Source of the DNA: Planctomycetaceae bacterium
GTDB lineage: Bacteria; Planctomycetota; Planctomycetia; Pirellulales; Lacipirellulaceae
Assembly: GCA_002713555.1 (NCBI GenBank)
Contig: PATG01000047.1
Location: 51,868-62,561 of the forward strand
Length of the DNA: 10,694 nt
Reading direction: 5' to 3'
Below are positions 5,648-10,694 of the stretch, piece by piece. Made by a program: the position numbers and the translations under genes. The first letter of the stretch is position 1, and each line of letters starts with the position of its first letter. Under the pieces are notes generated by a model, which saw only the letters and a program-made list of their open reading frames with translations, did not search any database and had not been told where the DNA came from.

Positions 5648-7042
5648 ATGCCAGCATCCCCTACTACTGCCAGTACCGGCCCACCCCTCAGGGCTTTGAT
5701 CATCGATAACGATGAAGCACACGCAGAGACGATGGCGGATAGCCTCTCGCGTATTGGCTATGCCTGTACGGCTGCAACATCAGGCTCGGCGGGCGTGGAA
5801 TTGCTTGAGAAAGACACTTTTGAGATCGTCGTGAGTGATCTCAAGATGCCCGATGTGGGGGGGCTTGAGATTTTGGCCCGCGCAAAAGAGGTGCTTCCGG
5901 ATGCCGAGGTAATTTTGGTGACAGGGCATGGCACGATCCAGTCTGCTGTCGAAGCAATGCAGCAGGGGGCGTTCAATTACTTGCTCAAACCACTCGATTT
6001 AAAGCAATTGCGAGCCGTGGTGGACAATGCTTCGCGGAATCAACATCTGCGTCGAGCCAATGCAGAGCTGAATCGACGTCTGGACGAAAAATTTGGATTT
6101 GAAGGAGTCATTGGCAATAGCCCTCAAATGCACGAAATGATTGACCGGCTACGTAGAATTGCGCCTACCGATGCTACGGTTCTCATCCATGGAGATACAG
6201 GCACGGGTAAGGAACTTGTGGCGCAAGCCATCCACCAAAACAGTCCTCGCAAGAAACGCCCGTTCGTAGGACTCAATTGTGCTGCATTGAGCGAAAATAT
6301 CCTTGAAAGCGAACTGTTTGGACACATCAAAGGTGCCTTTACCGATGCCAGTGCGGATCGTATTGGTAAATTTGAGTATGCCAATGGCGGTACGCTTTTT
6401 TTAGACGAAGTTGGCGATATGCCACTGCCAACACAAATTAAATTGTTGCGTGTGCTTGAGAATCACGAAATCACACGGGTTGGATCGAATGAGCCTATCC
6501 CAGTGAATGTGAGAATCTTATCGGCCACCAATCGTGATTTAGAAGAGGCAATCAGTACAGGGACATTTCGTGAAGATTTGTACCATAGGTTAAAAGTCAT
6601 CTCGATCCATTTGCCACGACTTTCGCAGCGCAATCAAGACATCCCGTTGTTGATTGACCATTTTATAAAAATGCACAGCGGGCGCCATAATAAAGAAATC
6701 AAGAGTATGTCGACTGCTGCACGTCGCAAGTTGATGGCATTCGATTGGCCTGGCAACGTTCGACAGCTTAAAAATACGGTTGAGAGTATGGTGGTCGTGG
6801 ATTACGACGAAGTGCTGGACCTGGATGATCTACCACCCGACATGTTTGGCGACGAGTCTTCATCGGCAGAAGCCAGTGGTCAAGGATTGAGCGACCTGGT
6901 CGGCAAGTCAATTTCTGAGATTGAAGGCATTTTTATTGCTGAGACTCTCAAGTTTACCAGTGGCAATCGCGAAGAAGCAGCCAGTATCTTGGGTATTGGC
7001 GAGCGCACTTTGTATCGTAAAATTAAAGAATATAAACTCTAG
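5648..7042 (+). CDS. NtrC-family sigma-54-dependent response regulator
   Basis: A 464-residue protein with three domains. The receiver (about 15–125) has the acidic pocket D20/D22, phosphoacceptor Asp64 in VVSDLKMP, Thr92 in VTGHGT and Lys114 in LLKPL. The sigma-54 AAA+ domain (about 150–385) has Walker A GDTGTGKE (182–189), a sigma-54 contact loop reading GAFTDA (229–234) in place of the usual GAFTGA, Walker B LFLDE (250–254), arginine-finger candidates R308 and R314, and the sensor II motif WPGNVRQL (367–374). A Fis-type helix-turn-helix ends the protein (about 420–464: [21 protein letters not shown]). Phosphorylation by the upstream kinase should drive oligomerisation and open-complex formation at sigma-54 promoters. 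A TTG two codons upstream (5642) could also start it; the ATG at 5648 is preferred. No clear sigma-54 (-24/-12) site was seen in the window, so its targets probably lie elsewhere. Confidence 0.93.
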   Translation: MPASPTTASTGPPLRALIIDNDEAHAETMADSLSRIGYACTAATSGSAGVELLEKDTFEIVVSDLKMPDVGGLEILARAKEVLPDAEVILVTGHGTIQSAVEAMQQGAFNYLLKPLDLKQLRAVVDNASRNQHLRRANAELNRRLDEKFGFEGVIGNSPQMHEMIDRLRRIAPTDATVLIHGDTGTGKELVAQAIHQNSPRKKRPFVGLNCAALSENILESELFGHIKGAFTDASADRIGKFEYANGGTLFLDEVGDMPLPTQIKLLRVLENHEITRVGSNEPIPVNVRILSATNRDLEEAISTGTFREDLYHRLKVISIHLPRLSQRNQDIPLLIDHFIKMHSGRHNKEIKSMSTAARRKLMAFDWPGNVRQLKNTVESMVVVDYDEVLDLDDLPPDMFGDESSSAEASGQGLSDLVGKSISEIEGIFIAETLKFTSGNREEAASILGIGERTLYRKIKEYKL

Positions 7043-7078
7043 CATTTTCTGGTTGCATCCCGGGATCTCATAGCACCT

Positions 7079-8950
7079 ATGCCAGACATTTTGCAGCTAT
7101 CAACGAGCGTGATCAATAAGATCGCCGCAGGAGAAGTTATTGAGCGCCCGGCAAGCGTTGTCAAAGAGCTCGTAGAAAATTCGCTCGATGCTGGTGCGAC
7201 GCGTATAGACGTTGTGGTGGAGAAGGGTGGTGGAGAACTGCTGCGTATAACAGACAATGGATGTGGTATCGCTGCCGATCAGTTGATGCTGGCAGTGGCA
7301 AGTCACGCAACCAGCAAAATTGCCAATGCGGATGATTTATTTCATGTCAAAACGCTCGGATTTCGTGGTGAAGCCCTGGCCTCAATCGCTGCGGTCAGTC
7401 GTATGTCTTTGCGAAGCAGGCCCGTTGATTGTGAAGCCGGAGCGGAGCTGGAAATCGTGGGAGGGCAGGCAGAACCGATCCGTCCCGTAGGATGTCCTGC
7501 TGGGACTTTGCTGGAAGTACGCCAACTTTTTTTCAATACTCCCGTCCGTCAAAAATTCTTACGGAAGCCACAGACGGAGCTGGGACATATAACAGAAGCG
7601 GTGATTCGTTTGGCGCTGGGGAATCCTCAGACGCACTTTACGCTCACACATGGCAAGCGGCTCGTACATGATCTGCCACCAGTCGAAGATCTTCGTCATC
7701 GCGTTGCAGCGCTGTTCGGCGATCAGTTGGCAGGGAACTTGATTGAAATCGATAACCCTTGCGAAGGGATTCGCTTGCATGGGTATGTGGCCAACCCCAC
7801 GCACAGTCGTAGCAATAATCGCCAACAGTATCTTTTTCTGAACGGCAGGCACATCCGTGATCGGGCGCTCCAACATGCTTTGGGCGAAGCCTATCGCGGG
7901 TTACTGCTTACTGGCAGATATCCGATATGTTTTTTAAATTTGGAAATGCCACATGCGCAAGTGGATGTCAATGTGCATCCCTCAAAGCAAGAAGTTCGTT
8001 TTCAGGATGGTGGTGCGATTTATAGCCAATTGCTGGGCACTTTGCGCAGCAAGTTTTTGAGTACGGATCTTGTTGCCCGAGGGGATGTGCAGTCGCTCAC
8101 AGCCCGTGGCAACGAAGATGAAATAGCCCAAAGTACGCCACAAACGAGCGAATTATTTCAATGGGCCAAGCAAGAGTTGGGCAACACATCATCTACGGAA
8201 TCAAGCACGCCCCCCTTTATGCCATTCGACACCCGAGCGGTGGGAGTGCGCGAAGGGCAGCAGTACTCTTCTTCGCCACCCACGATAGCAGAAGCAGCCA
8301 CAGACCTTGCCTCGGAAGCGAAAGGCACGGACTTCTTGCGTGTTGATCCGACCTCGTCACCCGTGGGTACAGCTCATTTTTCACCTTCGGCTCTGCAAAT
8401 CCATAATCGATACATTGTGGTCGAGAATGATGAAGGTTTAGAAATTATTGATCAGCATGCGCTACACGAACGGATCCTTTACGAACAACTTCGTGATAAG
8501 GTCCTGGCCGGAGAGCTTGAAAGACAGCGTCTCTTGGTGCCGGAGCCCGTCGATCTGGCTGATAGTGAGGCCGCAGCTGTACTGGAGAATCGCGAGATCC
8601 TGGCCCGTGTGGGATTGGAGGTAGAACCTTTTGGTGGTCGGGCAGTGCTCGTTTCGGCCTACCCAGCGATGTTGGCCCATCGGAGTCCTGCAGAGGTGCT
8701 CCGGAGTTTGGTAGAGCAGCTACTTACCGAGGGCAAGAATCCGGGACCGCGAGATGTACTCGATGAATTGATGCATGGCATGGCTTGCAAAGCGGCAGTG
8801 AAATACGGTGATCGGTTGACTTTGGAGGAAGTAGCAAGCTTGCTTGCTCAAAGGCATTTGGCTCAGGATCACCACCATTGCCCTCACGGTCGCCCAACAA
8901 CTTTAGTATTCACGCGTGATCAATTAGACCGGCAATTCAAGCGGATTTGA
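7079..8950 (+). CDS. mutL: DNA mismatch repair protein MutL, endonuclease-type
   Basis: A 623-residue full-length MutL. The N-terminal GHKL ATPase has IAAGEVIERPASVVKELVEN (15–34; Glu30 the catalytic base, Asn34 the Mg ligand), DNGCGI (59–64), ATSKI (77–81) and GFRGEAL (94–100). A transducer domain (VNVHPSKQEVRF, 297–308) is followed by a low-complexity Ser/Thr/Glu-rich linker (about 335–435) and a C-terminal dimerisation/nuclease domain. The metal-binding endonuclease motif DQHA-x2-E-x4-E is complete (D458–E469), as are ACKAAVK (569–575), CPHGRPT (601–607) and a terminal FKR (620–622). A QRLLVP segment (483–488) resembles the beta-clamp-binding motif of nicking MutL proteins. It should therefore nick the nascent strand itself, as in bacteria without MutH, after recruitment by MutS. 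It starts 36 bp after the sigma-54 regulator and may be co-transcribed with it; an ATCCCGGGAT palindrome (7057–7066) lies in that gap. Confidence 0.97.
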   Translation: MPDILQLSTSVINKIAAGEVIERPASVVKELVENSLDAGATRIDVVVEKGGGELLRITDNGCGIAADQLMLAVASHATSKIANADDLFHVKTLGFRGEALASIAAVSRMSLRSRPVDCEAGAELEIVGGQAEPIRPVGCPAGTLLEVRQLFFNTPVRQKFLRKPQTELGHITEAVIRLALGNPQTHFTLTHGKRLVHDLPPVEDLRHRVAALFGDQLAGNLIEIDNPCEGIRLHGYVANPTHSRSNNRQQYLFLNGRHIRDRALQHALGEAYRGLLLTGRYPICFLNLEMPHAQVDVNVHPSKQEVRFQDGGAIYSQLLGTLRSKFLSTDLVARGDVQSLTARGNEDEIAQSTPQTSELFQWAKQELGNTSSTESSTPPFMPFDTRAVGVREGQQYSSSPPTIAEAATDLASEAKGTDFLRVDPTSSPVGTAHFSPSALQIHNRYIVVENDEGLEIIDQHALHERILYEQLRDKVLAGELERQRLLVPEPVDLADSEAAAVLENREILARVGLEVEPFGGRAVLVSAYPAMLAHRSPAEVLRSLVEQLLTEGKNPGPRDVLDELMHGMACKAAVKYGDRLTLEEVASLLAQRHLAQDHHHCPHGRPTTLVFTRDQLDRQFKRI

Positions 8951-8964
8951 TTTGCTGCTACAAT
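8936..8964 (+). promoter_or_regulatory. Candidate extended -10 promoter for aroDE
   Basis: TGC-TACAAT (8956–8964) is an extended -10 element; 17 bases upstream is a weak -35, TTCAAG (8936–8941), inside the last codons of mutL. Transcription would begin near 8971, giving a leader of about 74 nt. The nonamer TGCTACAAT is identical to the one upstream of the VWA gene, which strengthens both calls slightly. Confidence 0.42.
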
Positions 8965-8993
8965 TAAGCACAATGGTGGAAATTGTCATAGCA
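8956..8993. repeat. Imperfect inverted repeat overlapping the aroDE -10 element
   Basis: The left arm TGCTA-CAATT (8956–8965) pairs with the right arm AATTG-tca-TAGCA (8981–8993), ten paired positions with a three-base bulge on the right. A second pairing, ACAAT/ATTGT (8970–8974 and 8982–8986), is nested in the same stretch. There is no T-run after it, so it is more likely an operator or leader hairpin than an intrinsic terminator for mutL. Confidence 0.35.
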
Positions 8994-9044
8994 ACCAACC
9001 TAAAATCCCGATTCCTTACAAACTATCACCCCTGATTGTTACTC

Positions 9045-10547
9045 ATGATCTGTGTTGCAATAGGACGAAGCCGCCACAAGCATATGATGGCCGAACATCG
9101 CCATATGGCGGAGCAAGGTGCGCAAATTGTCGAGTTGCGACTTGACTATGTATCCAGCCGAGTGAACATTCGAAGACTGCTATCGGAACGGGGCACGAGC
9201 GATTGCAAGGTAATTGTTACTTGTCGTCGCAAAGAGGATGGTGGCAAGTGGTCGGGTACCGAAGAATCTCGTTTGCTCCTGTTGCGTGAAGCGATTGCTG
9301 AAGGGGTCGACTACGTCGACTTGGAAGAAGACATTGCTTCGCAGATTCCTCGATTTGGAAAAACAAAGCGCATCATTAGCTACCACAATTTTCGCAAGAC
9401 ACCCGAAGACTTGCGCGAGCTGCATACGAGAATGTGTCAACTCGATCCGGATATCGTAAAACTTGCCACCATGGCAAATGATCCACACGATAACCTGCGC
9501 ATGCTGGAAACTATGCAAGAGAGTGAAATACCTACTGCGGGTATGTGCATGGGAGATATGGGGACGCCATCGAGAATACTTTCTGCAAAATTTCGCGCAC
9601 CCTTTACTTATTCCACTTTTCACCACGAACGCGCTTTGGCTCCAGGACAATTGAGCTACAATCAGATGGTCGATATTTATCGGTGCCAGGACATCGGTCC
9701 AGAAACGGATGTCTATGGAGTTATTGCCGATCCAGTTGGACACAGCTTGAGTCCCCACGTTCATAATGCGGCTTTCACGGCGAAGGGAATCAATTCTGTC
9801 TACGTGCCATTTCGAGTCCCGCCAGACAATTTACCAAAGTTCATGGAAGATGCTTCTCGTCTGGGAATTCGTGGTTTAAGCGTCACCATTCCTCATAAAG
9901 AAGCCATTGCCCATCATTTGACCAAGGTAGATCCTGCAGTAAAAAGTATTGCTGCGGTAAATACAGTGGTTTTTGATGGTTCTGATGTCGTGGGCTATAA
10001 CACCGACTACAACGCGGCGATGGACTGCATCGAAAATGCTCTGGGGACGATTGGCGCTAAACCAAGCCCGGTCAAAAACAAACGCGTGTTGATTTTAGGT
10101 GCGGGTGGGGTGGCACGTCCGATTGTCTATGGCCTCAAAAGTCGTGGAGCATTGGTATCCATTGCTTCGCGTACCAGGCAGCGAAGCGATCGCCTGGCCA
10201 ATGCCTTTGATTGTAAGGCCATTGATTGGGAGGCCAGGCAGCGTGTGCAGTGCGACATCTTAATTAACTGTACACCGATTGGCATGCATCCGAATGTCGA
10301 TGATTCTCCAGTCAGCAAGACTTTTCTTAAGCACTCCATGCTGCTGTTCGATACAGTCTACAATCCCGAGTCGACACTCCTGATAAAAGATGCTCGTTCA
10401 CGAAACTGCCAGACAATAACGGGTGTCGAGATGTTCGAACGGCAGGCCATGTTGCAATTCTTTCTGTTTACACGGCAGGAGGCACCCCCGGGGTTAATGC
10501 GTGAAGTGCTTAAAAAGACCATTGGCCCAATTGGTGGGAGAATTTAG
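9045..10547 (+). CDS. aroDE: Bifunctional 3-dehydroquinate dehydratase (type I) / shikimate dehydrogenase
   Basis: A 500-residue fusion catalysing two consecutive shikimate-pathway steps: dehydration of 3-dehydroquinate, then NADPH-dependent reduction of 3-dehydroshikimate. The N-terminal ~215 residues are a type I (class I aldolase-like) dehydratase: ELRLD (30–34), the general base/acid His114 in SYHNF, the Schiff-base Lys139 in DIVKLATMA, and GDMGTPSR (170–177). The C-terminal part (about 223–500) is AroE: GVIADPVGHSLSPHVHN (225–241), catalytic Lys285 in TIPHKE, Asn306 in AAVNTV, Asp321 in GYNTDYNA, the nucleotide loop GAGGVARP (352–359), NCTPIGM (408–414) and a final helix with ERQAMLQFF (465–473). 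All key residues are present in both halves, and the reading frame is continuous. The frame opens at a TTG at 9036, but the ATG at 9045 gives the standard MICVAIG start of the dehydratase and is preferred. The order (AroD first) is the same as in the plant enzyme. Confidence 0.95.
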   Translation: MICVAIGRSRHKHMMAEHRHMAEQGAQIVELRLDYVSSRVNIRRLLSERGTSDCKVIVTCRRKEDGGKWSGTEESRLLLLREAIAEGVDYVDLEEDIASQIPRFGKTKRIISYHNFRKTPEDLRELHTRMCQLDPDIVKLATMANDPHDNLRMLETMQESEIPTAGMCMGDMGTPSRILSAKFRAPFTYSTFHHERALAPGQLSYNQMVDIYRCQDIGPETDVYGVIADPVGHSLSPHVHNAAFTAKGINSVYVPFRVPPDNLPKFMEDASRLGIRGLSVTIPHKEAIAHHLTKVDPAVKSIAAVNTVVFDGSDVVGYNTDYNAAMDCIENALGTIGAKPSPVKNKRVLILGAGGVARPIVYGLKSRGALVSIASRTRQRSDRLANAFDCKAIDWEARQRVQCDILINCTPIGMHPNVDDSPVSKTFLKHSMLLFDTVYNPESTLLIKDARSRNCQTITGVEMFERQAMLQFFLFTRQEAPPGLMREVLKKTIGPIGGRI

Positions 10548-10694
10548 GCGAGCCCGAAGTTTTGCCTGCTCTGGTTGCGGCTTCTTCTGTAAATGGGGGC
10601 TCCTGGCAAATGGGTCTCTGGCAAATGGGCCTAGTCGGGCCATATTTTGCTTCGACTTTGGCACTGCGGCCCGCGGCCTGGCCGTGGTCGCCTC
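10548..10694. other. Unassigned 3' tail with short tandem repeat; possible gene start
   Basis: This stretch of 147 bases after the aroDE stop has no recognised gene. A weak hairpin AGGCGA/TTGCCT (10546–10567) follows the stop but lacks a T-run. Three related units with the core AAATGGG occur near 10587–10629. A plus-strand frame with ATG at 10610 stays open to the window end (at least 28 codons, beginning MGLWQMGLVGPYFAS). It could be the start of a gene that continues outside, but the frame is already open upstream through the aroDE stop and nothing in it is recognisable. The last 35 bases are clearly richer in G+C. Confidence 0.3.
10603..10629 (+). repeat. Tandem repeat CTGGCAAATGGG, period 15
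   Basis: Exact 12-base copies lie at 10603–10614 and 10618–10629 with a 15-base period, and a third degenerate copy (CTGTAAATGGG) starts at 10587. The period is a multiple of three, so in a coding reading it would encode a five-residue repeat (x-W-Q-M-G). Confidence 0.6.

Noticed and set aside
5934..5955. TGGCACG word inside the regulator gene as a sigma-54 site
   Set aside because: It is within coding sequence, lacks TTGC at the correct distance, and is not upstream of a start.
7057..7066. ATCCCGGGAT palindrome before mutL as an operator
   Set aside because: It is only 10 bp with no extension of the arms and no second copy, so it is mentioned under mutL but not called.
9180..9764. 194-codon minus-strand open frame opposite aroDE
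   Set aside because: It is antisense to the well-supported dehydratase/dehydrogenase fusion and shows no family motif.
10546..10567. Hairpin after aroDE as an intrinsic terminator
   Set aside because: The six-pair stem includes a wobble, has a 10-base loop, and is not followed by a T-run.
1..10694. CRISPR array, insertion sequence, prophage, toxin–antitoxin or defence system
   Set aside because: No regularly spaced repeats, transposase, integrase, phage or defence-type domains were seen on either strand.

Overview
The window looks like chromosomal DNA from a planctomycete, probably a Pirellulales-type relative. The clues are a fused AroD–AroE enzyme, a sigma-54 two-component pair followed at once by an endonuclease-type mutL, base composition near 50 % G+C, and start codons without clear Shine–Dalgarno sequences. 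This is an inference from gene content; there is no rRNA or tRNA to confirm it.

Layout. Two gene blocks diverge from a 172-bp intergenic region (4670–4841). The left block is read on the minus strand, in transcription order: a cardiolipin synthase gene split into two frames (4669→3671 and 3671→3192); an alpha/beta hydrolase with a probable Tat signal (2948→1989); and a VWA-domain protein of the ChlD/CoxE-like type (1755→19). The right block is read on the plus strand: a soluble NtrB-like histidine kinase (4842–5588); an NtrC-type sigma-54 activator (5648–7042); mutL (7079–8950); and a bifunctional 3-dehydroquinate dehydratase/shikimate dehydrogenase (9045–10547). The last 147 bases hold a short repeat cluster and no recognised gene.

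How the genes relate. The kinase and regulator almost certainly form one phosphorelay (59-bp gap). mutL follows the regulator by only 36 bp, so the three may share a transcript. aroDE has its own candidate extended -10 promoter overlapping the end of mutL. Cls (membrane lipid), the hydrolase and the VWA protein have no obvious common pathway; they are co-directional but separated by gaps of about 230–240 bp that contain candidate promoters.

Most notable. The cls reading frame is broken exactly where the two halves would otherwise join. Restoring one T to a T-run recreates the normal family sequence. The second HKD motif also has Asn in place of the usual Asp, which argues for a decaying gene, though a sequencing error or a coupled two-polypeptide enzyme remains possible. 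I found no CRISPR array, insertion sequence, prophage or defence system. Most of the window is ordinary housekeeping and regulatory sequence.
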